DNA of 64,000 bases from Treponema sp. (GTDB lineage Bacteria; Spirochaetota; Spirochaetia; Treponematales; Treponemataceae). The position numbers and the translations under genes were made by a program. The DNA lies in contig JAFLSR010000006.1 of NCBI GenBank assembly GCA_022510845.1, positions 22,484 through 86,483 of the forward strand, read 5' to 3'. The notes beneath the pieces are model-generated. The model had not been told where the DNA came from, searched no databases, and saw nothing but the letters and a program-made list of their open reading frames with translations. Every line of letters begins with the position of its first letter. Position 1 is the stretch's first letter. This document shows positions 44,241 to 53,356 of the stretch, in pieces.

Positions 44241-46037
44241 TCAGCGCAGAATTTTATCAAGTTCGGAATTCAGCCTTGAAAAGTTCTCGTTTCCTGGATT
44301 GAGCGCGATTACCTGACGCAAATAATATTGCGCCTTGCGATAGTCCTGTTTTTGAAAATAAATCTCGTACATCCGAAAAAGCGCATCGGAATTGCGCGGG
44401 TTCGCGATTATTGCTGAACGCAGGTCCGCGAGTTGGGCCGTTTCTCCCGAAACCAAAAAACTGCGCTGGCAGTAAAGGAAACTTTTCATGGCGGAGGATG
44501 CGGAATTCAACATTGAATTGATAAAGCGCGATGCCTGCTCAGTGCGCCCTGTTCGCACCATCGCCTCAACATAAGAGCGAATGGCATCTTCGTCATTGCG
44601 ATTTTTTTCGTAAAGAGTAGACGCCGCGTTCCATGCTTCATCCAAATGGCCGAGCGCGAGGCAGATTTTTACGTGCGTGGAAACAGCCTGCGCGGAAGAA
44701 TTTTTCGCGATGAGTTTTTTGCTCGAAGCGTATGCGTCCGCCCACTTTTCCTCTTCCACCAAATTCTTAATCAAAAACGCGAGCGCGTCTGGATTTTCTG
44801 GGTCGTTCGAAAGGATTTGCGAAGAAAGTTGCGCGCCGCTCCTTCCGCCCACATTCTTTCCTGTTTCGCCTGCGAGACTTGCCGCATAGAGCACGACTTC
44901 GCTGTCGTTCGGATAAAGCGAGAGCGCCTTTTCCATCGTGGCGATTGCCGCCGTGATGTTTCTGTTCCATTCTTTTTGAATGCGGGCGCGGAGCACAAGA
45001 TATTCTTTTGAATTCGAATTGGACTTCGCGTAAACGTCCAAAAGCGAGGCGGCCTTTAGGTATTCGCCAGTTTGAACGAAAACCTTCGCCCGAAAAAGCA
45101 CCATCTCCAAATCGGCAGGGTTCTGCGTCAGCACGAGCATCGCGTACCGTTCTGCCGAAGCGTAGTCTCCGCGGTTGAAAGAATTCTGCGCCGCCAATTT
45201 CAAAAGCCGCAAATTTGAAGGCTGCATCACCACAAGCCGGTCGACAATCGTCTGAGTTTCGCTGTAGCGACCAAGCGAGTTCAGCGCGGACGCCAAACGA
45301 AAATACACTTCGAATGCGGAAGTGTTTTCCGAAGCCACTTTGAAGCGTTCCACGGCTTCCGCTTCTTTTTTCATGTTCACGAAAAGGATTCCCAAAAGGT
45401 AGTTCGCGAGAACGCTCTTGGGATTCATTTCCAGCGCGGAAAGCAAATCTTTTTGCGCGCGTTCGTAGTAGTCGCTGCGTCCGGAACTTCCGCAAAGCAC
45501 GAGCGAAGGAAGGGCGCGCGACAAAAAATCCGAGCCGCTCATTGAAGTGTCGTAGATTCCGTTTCGCGCCGACTCAATCGCAGCGACATACGAGTTCCTT
45601 TGCGAAACATTCTGCTCGACGGCGGAAAAATCCATGCTGGGCCAGACAACCTTCGCAATTTCTTCGATGCAAAACAAAAGCGCGCTCTCATTCTCTTCGT
45701 ATTCCACGGAAGGCTTTTTTAGTTTGGCATAAGCGGCGCGCAATGATTCGGGCGAGCCCATTTCCACATCGCGCAGGATTTCGTCAGGGATTCCGGAAAA
45801 ATATCCCGCATTGTTTTTTTTTCTTGTCTTGTCCACGCTGATTTTCGTGACAGGACCTTCCGGCTCGGAAACGTCCTCGGAAGATTTTTTTGAGTTAGTT
45901 TCCTTGGATTTCTTGGCAACCTTTTCAATCGTGAAATTCTCTCCGCCAAAATTTCCAAACGAAAAATCTTGAGCGTATAAATCAAGACGGAAAAAAAGGA
46001 GAATTAAAAATGTCAAAAGGCAAAGAGGCCTTTTCAT
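44241..46037 (-). CDS. Secreted TPR-repeat protein
   Basis: The 598-residue protein has a signal peptide (about 1-22, ending ...LDLYAQ). A charged linker to about residue 85 follows. Tetratricopeptide repeats then run to the end, with helices recognisable by A.Y..LG.....A spacing. It is probably a periplasmic scaffold. Its ATG directly follows the TAG stop of the upstream membrane protein gene, so the two share a transcript. The pair is divergent from a TPR lipoprotein and lies in an envelope cluster similar to the T. pallidum TP0620-TP0624 region. The exact function is unknown. Confidence 0.8.
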   Translation of the reverse strand: MKRPLCLLTFLILLFFRLDLYAQDFSFGNFGGENFTIEKVAKKSKETNSKKSSEDVSEPEGPVTKISVDKTRKKNNAGYFSGIPDEILRDVEMGSPESLRAAYAKLKKPSVEYEENESALLFCIEEIAKVVWPSMDFSAVEQNVSQRNSYVAAIESARNGIYDTSMSGSDFLSRALPSLVLCGSSGRSDYYERAQKDLLSALEMNPKSVLANYLLGILFVNMKKEAEAVERFKVASENTSAFEVYFRLASALNSLGRYSETQTIVDRLVVMQPSNLRLLKLAAQNSFNRGDYASAERYAMLVLTQNPADLEMVLFRAKVFVQTGEYLKAASLLDVYAKSNSNSKEYLVLRARIQKEWNRNITAAIATMEKALSLYPNDSEVVLYAASLAGETGKNVGGRSGAQLSSQILSNDPENPDALAFLIKNLVEEEKWADAYASSKKLIAKNSSAQAVSTHVKICLALGHLDEAWNAASTLYEKNRNDEDAIRSYVEAMVRTGRTEQASRFINSMLNSASSAMKSFLYCQRSFLVSGETAQLADLRSAIIANPRNSDALFRMYEIYFQKQDYRKAQYYLRQVIALNPGNENFSRLNSELDKILR

Positions 46038-46640
46038 CTAGTCATAATCCTCGCTTTCGTATTCTTCGGCGTATTTTTCCTCGTCGTCCTTGATTATCGG
46101 GAATTTTTCCTTGGCAGTCTGCCTCACATAATAAAGCACGATGAGAAACGCTCCGCTGAAAACAAGGAAAATCGGCATGAATTTTCCGAGGAAGACGCGC
46201 ATCGGAACTTTTATTATTTTCAAAGTGAAAAGAAAAAAGAACACGCCCAACACGGTCATCGCTGCCGAAGGAAAAACATAAGCCGTGCGAAATTTCTTGT
46301 AGTGGATTCGTCCCACAGGCAAAAGCGTCACGCCGAACGTGATAACGAGGAGCGGCCAATGCCTGCGAAAAGCAAGAGGAACTGCGTGCGCCGTAAGAAT
46401 CAGGGAAAGCAGCGATATTATGCACAGGTTGAGCGAAATGTAGAACGAAACCGCGTTTTGCGTCAAAATCGAAAAATAAACGAGGAACGCAGTTATCAAG
46501 AGAAAAACCATGTTCAGCACCAAATGGTAAATCTCACACTCGCCGATTGGCGGAAGGAAAAACAGGACGATTCCGGCGAGGAAAAAAATTATCCCGAACG
46601 CAAGCATAATGTTTTGCGCCTTTTTGTTGTATTTTCCCAT
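46038..46640 (-). CDS. Small polytopic membrane protein
   Basis: The 200-residue protein has five to six membrane segments between residues 10 and 170 and a strongly acidic C-terminal tail (EEKYAEEYESEDYD). I do not recognise the family. I chose the ATG at 46640 rather than 46649 because the upstream ATG overlaps the -10 box TATAAT, so it cannot be transcribed from that promoter. It is the first gene of a two-gene unit with the TPR protein and is divergent from the TPR lipoprotein gene. Confidence 0.75.
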   Translation of the reverse strand: MGKYNKKAQNIMLAFGIIFFLAGIVLFFLPPIGECEIYHLVLNMVFLLITAFLVYFSILTQNAVSFYISLNLCIISLLSLILTAHAVPLAFRRHWPLLVITFGVTLLPVGRIHYKKFRTAYVFPSAAMTVLGVFFFLFTLKIIKVPMRVFLGKFMPIFLVFSGAFLIVLYYVRQTAKEKFPIIKDDEEKYAEEYESEDYD

Positions 46641-46647
46641 AATTTGC

Positions 46648-46677
46648 ATTATATTACATTTTGCACAACCTTGACAA
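46648..46677 (-). promoter_or_regulatory. Leaderless promoter of the small membrane protein gene
   Basis: On the minus strand TTGTCA (46677-46672) and TATAAT (46653-46648) are 18 bp apart. The start codon at 46640 is 7 nt beyond the -10 box. The -35 box overlaps that of the divergent promoter. Confidence 0.65.
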
Positions 46678-46699
46678 TAATCTAATCATAATATATTGT
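46671..46699 (+). promoter_or_regulatory. Leaderless promoter of the TPR lipoprotein operon
   Basis: TTGACA (46671-46676) and TATTGT (46694-46699) are 17 bp apart. The ATG at 46707 begins 7 nt after the -10 box. The -35 heptamer TTGACAA reads TTGTCAA on the other strand and serves the divergent promoter. Confidence 0.6.
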
Positions 46700-46706
46700 A
46701 AAAAAT

Positions 46707-47798
46707 ATGGAAATTGGACAAATTTCTCATAAAAAATTTCTCGTGAAAAAAATTCTTGCAACCGCACTCTCCATATTTTTTTGCGCGACGATTTTTTCGT
46801 GCTGCAAGCAAAATCCAAAGAAAAACGCTGGGCACGAATCGGCTCTCACATTGAAGAAAATGCTCGAACGCGAGGGCGAAATTTCGGAAAAAAGCCGCTA
46901 CGCGATAATGAACCAGTTCGCAACGAAAATGGCAGAAGAAGGCGCAATCGACGAGCTTGTGCTTTTTCTCACGGAATTCGTGGAAAAAAATCCGCGCGAC
47001 AAATACAATTCGTACTGGCTTTTGATGTGCGCCTATTTCTACATGGAAATGGGGCAGGAAAAAGTGGCAGAATATTATTTTGAGCGCATCCTGCGTTGTT
47101 GCGAAGACCTTGTGGTAAAAGGTCAGTCGATTCATTTTTTATGCCTTGAACATCTTTCACAAATTTCCGAAAATCCCGAAAACCGCATAAGCTATTTCAA
47201 CACGCTGATGAGCCGCTTTTCGGAAAAAGTGAGCCTCACGGAAATGTACGCCCGGCTCGCAAACGAATACGAGCGGCTCGGCGACTGGACGCGCGCTCTG
47301 AAAATGTACAAAACCTTTCTCGCGCAGCGCGATGCGGGTTCGATTCAAATTATGGATATGCGCGACGCCTACAACCACGCGCGCGAACTCACGGTGTTTG
47401 ACAATTCGCCGAAAAACTGGATGTTCCCTACTTTGAACGAACTTTCGGATGCCGTAAAAAGCGCGATTACGCGAAATCAAGGACCACGGCTGGACGCGAT
47501 TCGTTCCAAGGCGAATTTTTTCACGGTTTACGAAAAAGGCGGCGAAACAGATCCCAGCAAGCAGGCAAGTTTTCTCATACAAAATCACATTCATGGAAAC
47601 CAAATCCGTTTTTCCGACAAACTCATCGCAGGAAAAAGCGCGAACGAAGCATATCTCCACACAAGCGGATGGACGGAATTCTCTCCAGAATGGTATTTTT
47701 ATTTCAGAAAAGTCAATTTTCCGTCCGAGCCGAAAGTCCATGGCACTTGGGAATGGGCGGGCATCTACATGGACGATCCTTTCCAATCGAAAAAATGA
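46707..47798 (+). CDS. TPR-containing lipoprotein
   Basis: The 363-residue protein has a signal region (about 11-31) ending in a lipobox-like TIFSC, so Cys32 is the probable lipid anchor. Helical TPR-like repeats follow over about residues 45-235 (for example YARLANEYERLGDWTRALKMY). The C-terminal part (about 240-355) is of a different, mixed type and I do not recognise it. It leads an operon with a lytic transglycosylase (ATGA overlap) and an OmpA-like protein. That context points to a role in anchoring or remodelling peptidoglycan, an inference from neighbours. Confidence 0.75.
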   Translation: MEIGQISHKKFLVKKILATALSIFFCATIFSCCKQNPKKNAGHESALTLKKMLEREGEISEKSRYAIMNQFATKMAEEGAIDELVLFLTEFVEKNPRDKYNSYWLLMCAYFYMEMGQEKVAEYYFERILRCCEDLVVKGQSIHFLCLEHLSQISENPENRISYFNTLMSRFSEKVSLTEMYARLANEYERLGDWTRALKMYKTFLAQRDAGSIQIMDMRDAYNHARELTVFDNSPKNWMFPTLNELSDAVKSAITRNQGPRLDAIRSKANFFTVYEKGGETDPSKQASFLIQNHIHGNQIRFSDKLIAGKSANEAYLHTSGWTEFSPEWYFYFRKVNFPSEPKVHGTWEWAGIYMDDPFQSKK

Positions 47799-48799
47799 AG
47801 AAAATTCAAAGGGCGGCGAAATGTCTTTTAGCGATTTTGATTTTTTCTCGCAATTCAATTTTTCCGCAAGAATTTTTTTCCGCCCCACGCGATGAAATTC
47901 TCTACGAGGAAATCATTCCTGATTCCGAAGACGAAAAAAAACATTCCGGCGCACAGGGAACGAACCATATTTCGCCAGGATTGCCGGGCTGGGAACGCGC
48001 CGAAGTGGAACGTTTCAGGAAAGCCTACCTTTCTCCTGAACGCGGCGCGGAACTTTTCGTAATCCTAAAAAACGGCGAACAATACAGGCACTATGTGCGC
48101 CGCCGCTTGCTCGAAGAAAATATGCCGCTCGCATTGGAATACATTCCTGTAATTGAATCCAGCTACAGGGCAAACGCCGCACCCAAAGACGGACGCTCCG
48201 TGGGGCTTTGGCAATTTTTGGAAAACAGTATAGAAGGATATTTGAAAAAAAACGAATGGCTTGACGAGCGGCTCGACCCATGGAAAAGCACCGATGCCGC
48301 GCTGAAAAAACTCAAGGCGAACTACAAGACCTTCGGCGACTGGCTTTTGGCGATAGCCGCCTACAACTGCGGGGTTGGAGCGGTGAAGCGCGCGCTAGAA
48401 AAATCACGCGAAAAGAATTTCTGGGCGCTCTGCGAAAAAAAACTGATTCCCGAACACGCCATAAACTACGTTCCTCGCCTGCTCGCAATAAGCGACATCG
48501 CGGCGAACGAAGAATTCTACGAAGCGGACTTGCCGAAATTTTCTTTCGACATTGAAACTTATTCGCCGTTCGAGCATTTTGACTATGTGGAAGTGTCTTC
48601 GCAAATTTCGCTGAAACGCCTCGCGATGGAACTGCGCATGGACGAAAAAATTTTGCTCGACATGAATCCCGCGCTTTTTCGCGGCGCCACTCCGCCAAAT
48701 GAATCCTATAAAATCCGCCTGCCAGCAAGGATGGAGGGGGCCGCCAGCGACGCACTTTTTGCGCTTATGTCGGAAAAGAAAAATGCCGATACTGAATAA
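47795..48799 (+). CDS. MltD-like lytic transglycosylase
   Basis: Lytic transglycosylases cleave the MurNAc-GlcNAc bond in peptidoglycan with formation of anhydro-MurNAc. The 334-residue protein has a signal peptide (about 1-25) and an SLT domain. The catalytic Glu is in YIPVIESSY near residue 120; the GLWQF motif (near 140) and the AYNCGVGAV motif (near 190) are also present. A C-terminal LysM-like or linker part follows (about 250-325), with IETYSPFEHFDYV and ISLKRLAMELRMDEKILLDMNP resembling a LysM. The start overlaps the lipoprotein stop as ATGA. Confidence 0.9.
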   Translation: MKKIQRAAKCLLAILIFSRNSIFPQEFFSAPRDEILYEEIIPDSEDEKKHSGAQGTNHISPGLPGWERAEVERFRKAYLSPERGAELFVILKNGEQYRHYVRRRLLEENMPLALEYIPVIESSYRANAAPKDGRSVGLWQFLENSIEGYLKKNEWLDERLDPWKSTDAALKKLKANYKTFGDWLLAIAAYNCGVGAVKRALEKSREKNFWALCEKKLIPEHAINYVPRLLAISDIAANEEFYEADLPKFSFDIETYSPFEHFDYVEVSSQISLKRLAMELRMDEKILLDMNPALFRGATPPNESYKIRLPARMEGAASDALFALMSEKKNADTE

Positions 48800-50168
48800 G
48801 ATGAAAAAGAATTTTTTAAAAAAGGGCGTTCTCGCAATATTTTTTCTTGGAACAATTTTCAGCGCGGCAGCACAAGGCAAAAAAACTTATGACCCAAAAG
48901 CACCGCTTTCTTCCACAAGTTCCGTAAACTGGATAGAAAAAAAATTCGCATCCACGATTTCATTCGACATGGAAAAGGCTAACATTCCCATGCCAAGCGG
49001 AAAAAATTCCGCAATCACAATAATCGATTCGCGCGTCCCAAATCTTCTCAAAGACCCGCTCCTCACGCTTTATGTGGATTCAAACCACACACTCGGCGAC
49101 TATGTTTTGGAACAGCACACAAGTCTTGACGACATAATGAAAATCATAGTTACCGGCGAAAAGACGCTCGGGCATTTTGACAACGAAAGTTTTCTTTTCA
49201 AGACAAACAGAAATTTGAATTTGAACGACATCTCAAGCCTCTTTGTGCGCCACAACGAGCCTTATTCGCGCAGAAAATCGATTGACACGATTTCATCTCG
49301 GGCATACACAGGAATCATAATCGACGCGCGAGGCCGAATCCCAGTTCACGGCGAATTCATCGAAGAGCGCGTGAACCCATGTTTCTTCCCGAAAATCTGG
49401 AACGAAAAAATGGAAATTGTGTACGAGCGCGGAATGATGGAAAGCGCGTTGGAAAAGAAAATCGGCGAATGCGCCTACGATTGGAGCGGAGACATACGCC
49501 GATACAAAGACCGCATCGGAAGCGACCCGCTCCACATCACGGCTCTCAAAGTCTACGGCAGAAACAGGACTGACTTAATCATAAGCGAAGACGACACGCT
49601 GCGAATTTTTTCCGTTCCGCAAAATGCCGAACTTTTGAAAAAAGGAAAAATCGTAATTCTTCTAGACCGCGATGTGCTTGAACACGGTGTTACCGCTCCG
49701 ATAAAGGACGAGCCTTATTACACGGCGTTGCACAATGCGAAACTTTATCCGCTAAAGCATCCTGGCGCGGACAAAATCGAAGACACTGGAAACGTAATCC
49801 GCTTTACCTACAAACTCAATTTTGTTCCGGACTCGCCTCAACTTTTGCCCGGCGAACTTCCGCGCATTGCCGAACTTGCGGCCCTTTTAAAGCAGGCGCT
49901 TTCTGAAAACGCATTTACGATTTTTGTCGGAGGACACACCGCCGACATCGGACAGCACGAAAACCAAATGCTGCTTTCAGTCGAAAGAACGCAAACAGTG
50001 ATGCGGCTTTTGATTGAACAGGGAATCGACCAAAAACTTTTCACTTACCACGGCTACGGCGAAACTGTTCCAATCGGAAACAACGACACACCAGAAGGCC
50101 GCGCAGAAAACCGCCGCGTGGAAATCGAACTGCATCCGCGCACTACTTACATTCAGCGAAGTTGGTAA
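48783..50168 (+). CDS. OmpA-family outer-membrane/periplasmic protein
   Basis: The protein has a signal peptide ending ...FSAAAQ. A large N-terminal region of unknown fold follows (about 30-330). The C-terminal OmpA peptidoglycan-binding domain (about 345-460) shows the strand-helix pattern IFVGGHTAD...LSVERTQTVMRLL and the closing motif AENRRVEIEL. The domain should bind diaminopimelate or an equivalent in the sacculus. It overlaps the transglycosylase gene by 17 nt if the ATG at 48783 is used (461 residues, weak GGAAAAG site). The ATG at 48801, just after the upstream stop, is an alternative. It matches the TP0624-type neighbour. Confidence 0.85.
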   Translation: MPILNKMKKNFLKKGVLAIFFLGTIFSAAAQGKKTYDPKAPLSSTSSVNWIEKKFASTISFDMEKANIPMPSGKNSAITIIDSRVPNLLKDPLLTLYVDSNHTLGDYVLEQHTSLDDIMKIIVTGEKTLGHFDNESFLFKTNRNLNLNDISSLFVRHNEPYSRRKSIDTISSRAYTGIIIDARGRIPVHGEFIEERVNPCFFPKIWNEKMEIVYERGMMESALEKKIGECAYDWSGDIRRYKDRIGSDPLHITALKVYGRNRTDLIISEDDTLRIFSVPQNAELLKKGKIVILLDRDVLEHGVTAPIKDEPYYTALHNAKLYPLKHPGADKIEDTGNVIRFTYKLNFVPDSPQLLPGELPRIAELAALLKQALSENAFTIFVGGHTADIGQHENQMLLSVERTQTVMRLLIEQGIDQKLFTYHGYGETVPIGNNDTPEGRAENRRVEIELHPRTTYIQRSW

Positions 50169-51183
50169 AATAATTTTCGAATTCTTTCGGAACAGGCGAA
50201 TGCAGTTTCAATGTTTCGCCTGTGCAAGGATGAGGCAATTCCAAATACCGCGCGTGCAGGAAAATCCGCTGCGCGCTTTCGCCGCCATAGAGCGTGTCGC
50301 CCAAAATCGGCATTCGGCATTGCGAAAGATGCACGCGTATCTGATGAGTGCGTCCTGTAAAAAGCCGCGCCTGAACAAGAATTTTCCCGGAGTTCTTTTC
50401 CAAAATTCGAAAATCAGTCCGCGCGAATTTTCCGCCGCGAGATTCACCCACTTCTCCGAATTTCGCCTGCTCGGACTTTTTTGAAACGCGCGCAAGAAAA
50501 TTGCGCACAGAAAATTCTTCATCTTCACAATCGATTTCACTTCCGAGATTTTTTCCGCCTCGCAAAAAAGCGTCCGCGCTTCCTGCGGTGTTTTTCGTGC
50601 AAATCGCAAGATAGATTTTTTTCACCGCGCGGGTCTCCCCTCCCCCGCCGAACATTTCGTGCAAGGCGGCGTTCACTGATTTTTTCTTGGAAAAAAGAAT
50701 CACGCCAGAAGTGCCACTATCGAGCCTGTGTACGGCTGCACAATAATTTTCGGAATGCGGATTTTTTTCGCAAAGATATTTTTGCACCGCAGAAAAAAGC
50801 GAGGCGCGGCTCTCCAAAAAAGTCCTTTCTGTCGGAAGTCCGCACGGCTTATTCACGGCGAGCAAAAAATCGTCTTCGAAAATTATGTCGTTGTCGCAAA
50901 GCGAAAATTCAACGTCGCCATTTTGCTTTTCATAAAAAAGTTTTTCGTCATCGAGCAAAATTTTAACACACGAAGATTTGTGCAAAATGAAAGCGGGATT
51001 TTTAACGGCGCGGTTTTCGACAAAAACATTTCCGCTGAAAATGAGGCGACGAAGTTTTGAATTGCTCAAAATTTTATTGCTACTCGAATCAAAAAATTCA
51101 TTGAGCGCGGACGGCAAATTTTGTCGCAAAAAAAGGTCGAGCCGAGAATCTTCTTTTACATCAAAAAGCAAAGTCCGCGTCAA
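50143..51183 (-). CDS. RluA-family pseudouridine synthase
   Basis: The enzyme converts specific uridines of rRNA or tRNA to pseudouridine. An N-terminal S4-like part (about 1-75) precedes the catalytic domain. The active-site Asp lies in AAVHRLDSGTSGV near residue 150. The motif RTHQIRVHL near 290 and GDTLYGG near 305 are family-typical. I suggest TTG at 51181-51183 as start (346 residues), because it overlaps the upstream TGA as TTGA and no ATG occurs nearby; the next ATG, at 51246, would add 21 residues. It converges with the OmpA gene with a 26-bp overlap. Confidence 0.85.
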   Translation of the reverse strand: MTRTLLFDVKEDSRLDLFLRQNLPSALNEFFDSSSNKILSNSKLRRLIFSGNVFVENRAVKNPAFILHKSSCVKILLDDEKLFYEKQNGDVEFSLCDNDIIFEDDFLLAVNKPCGLPTERTFLESRASLFSAVQKYLCEKNPHSENYCAAVHRLDSGTSGVILFSKKKSVNAALHEMFGGGGETRAVKKIYLAICTKNTAGSADAFLRGGKNLGSEIDCEDEEFSVRNFLARVSKKSEQAKFGEVGESRGGKFARTDFRILEKNSGKILVQARLFTGRTHQIRVHLSQCRMPILGDTLYGGESAQRIFLHARYLELPHPCTGETLKLHSPVPKEFENYFTNFAECK

Positions 51184-52217
51184 AGTATTTTGAATTCCGG
51201 CCCTTCGTCGCCTGCGAAAATTTTCACACGGCATTTTTCCATGCAAAAGTTTTCGCAGAACGCAGACAAATCCATGGCGGCGGGGCTGAGCAAATCATCA
51301 GGAGAAAACGAAAGTTCAAGCGAAGATTCTTCCCCCTCCCCCGCAAGCCGCGAAAACGCTCCGTTCAGCAAAACCAAATCGCGCACGACAGGAAAAACAT
51401 GGCCGAGTTTTTTTTCATCATATTTTTCTTCCAAAAAAATCAACTGCATTTTTTCGATTTCTTTGTGAGGGAACTCCAAATTTTTTCCGCGCGGATTCAA
51501 TTCGCAATTGTTGCAAATCTGCCATTCGGCAAAATCAGAAAAGAAATTCGAAGGCGAAATTCTCAGCGGCTTCAAAACCGAAACGAACCAAGGCACTGCC
51601 CTTCCGCACGAATAAAAAATTTCTGCGGCAAATGCCAAACGCCGCGCGTATGAAATGTCTTGGCTTGAAAAAGTCGCGCTGCGCCTTTCTTCTCGCTCTT
51701 CGGAATAAATCTGCGGAAATTCAATGTGATTCGGATAAAGCGTAACGGCGAAGTCTAGCCGCTCGCGAAACGCTTTTATCGAATCGTTTTGCGAAAGCGC
51801 GAAGTCTGCCAAAAATCCAAAGACAAGATTCGCGCCGTTTAAAAGCGCGGCTTTTTTTGAAAAAAATTTTTTGTCAAAAAAATATGAATTCTTCGGCGGA
51901 TTTTTTTTCTTCGAAGCGGAATCACTTGCAGCAAATTTTTTATCCACAATTTTTTCCGCGCGAAAAAAAATGTCAAGCGAGCAAAACAAGTCCTTGCACA
52001 AAGAAACGATTTCACTGTCAATCACGTCCGCTTCAACTGGAACAGAAATGAAAACTTCCGGAATGTATTCTTTTGCCTTGGAAAGGAATTTTTTCAGCAA
52101 CGCCCTGTCGCGCGAAAATTTTCCGTCGTGCAAAGAAAACCGCGTTATACCTTTTTGCGAAAAAGACGCAAGCTGAGAATCCAAATCAGTCAAATCAAAA
52201 TCGTATTCGTCTTTCAA
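51180..52217 (-). CDS. Radical-SAM-like remnant without its iron-sulfur motif
   Basis: The protein resembles the C-terminal two thirds of B12-binding-type radical SAM enzymes. A strand pattern QKGITRFSLHDGKFSRDR occurs near residue 20, and a second conserved-looking block FYSCGRAVPWF near 210 is followed by FAEWQICNNC. The N-terminal part that would hold the CxxxCxxC cluster is missing, since asnA ends just upstream. Cysteine clusters remain at CNNC and near the C-terminus (CENFCMEKC). The start is uncertain: I give TTG at 52217, while the open frame continues to 52334 inside asnA. It may be a pseudogene-like fragment or a specialised family; no function is proposed. Confidence 0.5.
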   Translation of the reverse strand: MKDEYDFDLTDLDSQLASFSQKGITRFSLHDGKFSRDRALLKKFLSKAKEYIPEVFISVPVEADVIDSEIVSLCKDLFCSLDIFFRAEKIVDKKFAASDSASKKKNPPKNSYFFDKKFFSKKAALLNGANLVFGFLADFALSQNDSIKAFRERLDFAVTLYPNHIEFPQIYSEEREERRSATFSSQDISYARRLAFAAEIFYSCGRAVPWFVSVLKPLRISPSNFFSDFAEWQICNNCELNPRGKNLEFPHKEIEKMQLIFLEEKYDEKKLGHVFPVVRDLVLLNGAFSRLAGEGEESSLELSFSPDDLLSPAAMDLSAFCENFCMEKCRVKIFAGDEGPEFKIL

Positions 52218-52228
52218 AATCGCTTCGG

Positions 52229-53266
52229 CTACAAAAGTTTTATTCCGCGCTTTTTGCAATCGGCGACAATCTGCGGCGGCCAAATGCTCACCTGCGTTTC
52301 GCCTATGTGCGCCTTTTTGAAAAGAAGCATACAAAGCCGCGACTGCCCGATTCCCCCTCCCAAAGTTTGGAAAAGTTCGCCACGCAAAAGCCTAGAATGG
52401 AACATCAGTTTTTCGCGTTCCGTGCAACCGCGCTCTTCCAACTGGGCTTTGAGAGAAGCGGGCGAAACGCGGATTCCCATCGAAGAAATTTCAAACGGCT
52501 GTTCGAGCACATCGTTCCAAACCACGATGTCGCCGTTCAAGCCCCTGTGCCCGTCGCCAGTTTCCGTAATCCAGTCGTCGTAGTCGGGGGCGCGTCCGTC
52601 ATGTGGAGCACCGTCCAAAAGTGGCGCACCGATTCCAGTTATAAAAACCGCGCCGTATTTTTTTGCAACCACAGCCTCGCGCTCTTTCGGCGAAAGGTTC
52701 GGATATTCCCGCGCCAAATCCTCGCTGAACAAAAATTTTATTTCGTCGGGGAGGGTCGGCTTTATCTGCGAATAAAAATCGTAGACATAAAATTCCGCGC
52801 GCTTTATGCATCGGTAGACTTTTTTCACGATTTCGTGCAAAAAGAAAACCGTCCTGTCCAAATCGGAAATCGCCATTTCCCAATCCCACTGATCCACGTA
52901 GAGCGAGTGAACCGCGTCCAAATCCTCGTCGGGACGAATCGCGTTCATGTCCGTGTAGATTCCGAATCCGCGCGGAAGCTGCATTTCAGTAACTTTGAGC
53001 CGCTTCCATTTTGCAAGCGACTGCACGATTTCCAAATTCTGTTCGTCGAGCGACTTCACCGGAAAACGCACCGGGCGTTCCGTGCCGTTCAAATCGTCGT
53101 TCACGCCGATTCCGCTTTGCACAAAAAGCGGCGCGGTAACTCGCGTCAAATTCAATTCGGTGGAAAGCGCGCTTTGAAAAAAATTCTTCAAAAGCACGAT
53201 GCCGTGCTCAGTCTGCTTTTCGTCCAGGAGAGGCGTATAATGTTTCGGAACTGCATTTTTACTCAT
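52229..53266 (-). CDS. asnA: Aspartate-ammonia ligase (asparagine synthetase A)
   Basis: AsnA makes asparagine from aspartate, ammonia and ATP; it is a class II aminoacyl-tRNA-synthetase-like enzyme. The 345-residue length is normal. Motifs include VTAPLFVQSGIGVNDDLNG near residue 50, LPRGFGIYTDMNAIRPDED near 100, and the C-terminal GGGIGQSRLCMLLF near 325, all family-typical. The start at 53266 has GAGG at good distance; the longer reading to 53311 lacks one. It is followed closely by the radical-SAM-like gene. Confidence 0.96.
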   Translation of the reverse strand: MSKNAVPKHYTPLLDEKQTEHGIVLLKNFFQSALSTELNLTRVTAPLFVQSGIGVNDDLNGTERPVRFPVKSLDEQNLEIVQSLAKWKRLKVTEMQLPRGFGIYTDMNAIRPDEDLDAVHSLYVDQWDWEMAISDLDRTVFFLHEIVKKVYRCIKRAEFYVYDFYSQIKPTLPDEIKFLFSEDLAREYPNLSPKEREAVVAKKYGAVFITGIGAPLLDGAPHDGRAPDYDDWITETGDGHRGLNGDIVVWNDVLEQPFEISSMGIRVSPASLKAQLEERGCTEREKLMFHSRLLRGELFQTLGGGIGQSRLCMLLFKKAHIGETQVSIWPPQIVADCKKRGIKLL

Positions 53267-53322
53267 AAAAAACCTCGCGCAAAGTGCAATGGAATTGCGA
53301 AGTGCTTGCATTATACCGCTTC

Positions 53323-53351
53323 TTCAAAAAATCCGCAATATGTGATACAAT
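53323..53351 (+). promoter_or_regulatory. Leaderless promoter of the nuclease gene
   Basis: TTCAAA (53323-53328) and TACAAT (53346-53351) are 17 bp apart, with TGTGA before the -10 box. Only five bases separate the -10 box from the ATG at 53357. Confidence 0.6.
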
Positions 53352-53356
53352 GAATT

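Noticed and set aside
51940..51948. Perfect DnaA box TTATCCACA
   Set aside because: It is single, lies inside coding sequence, and has no cluster of boxes, AT-rich unwinding region or dnaA/dnaN genes near it, so it is not an origin.
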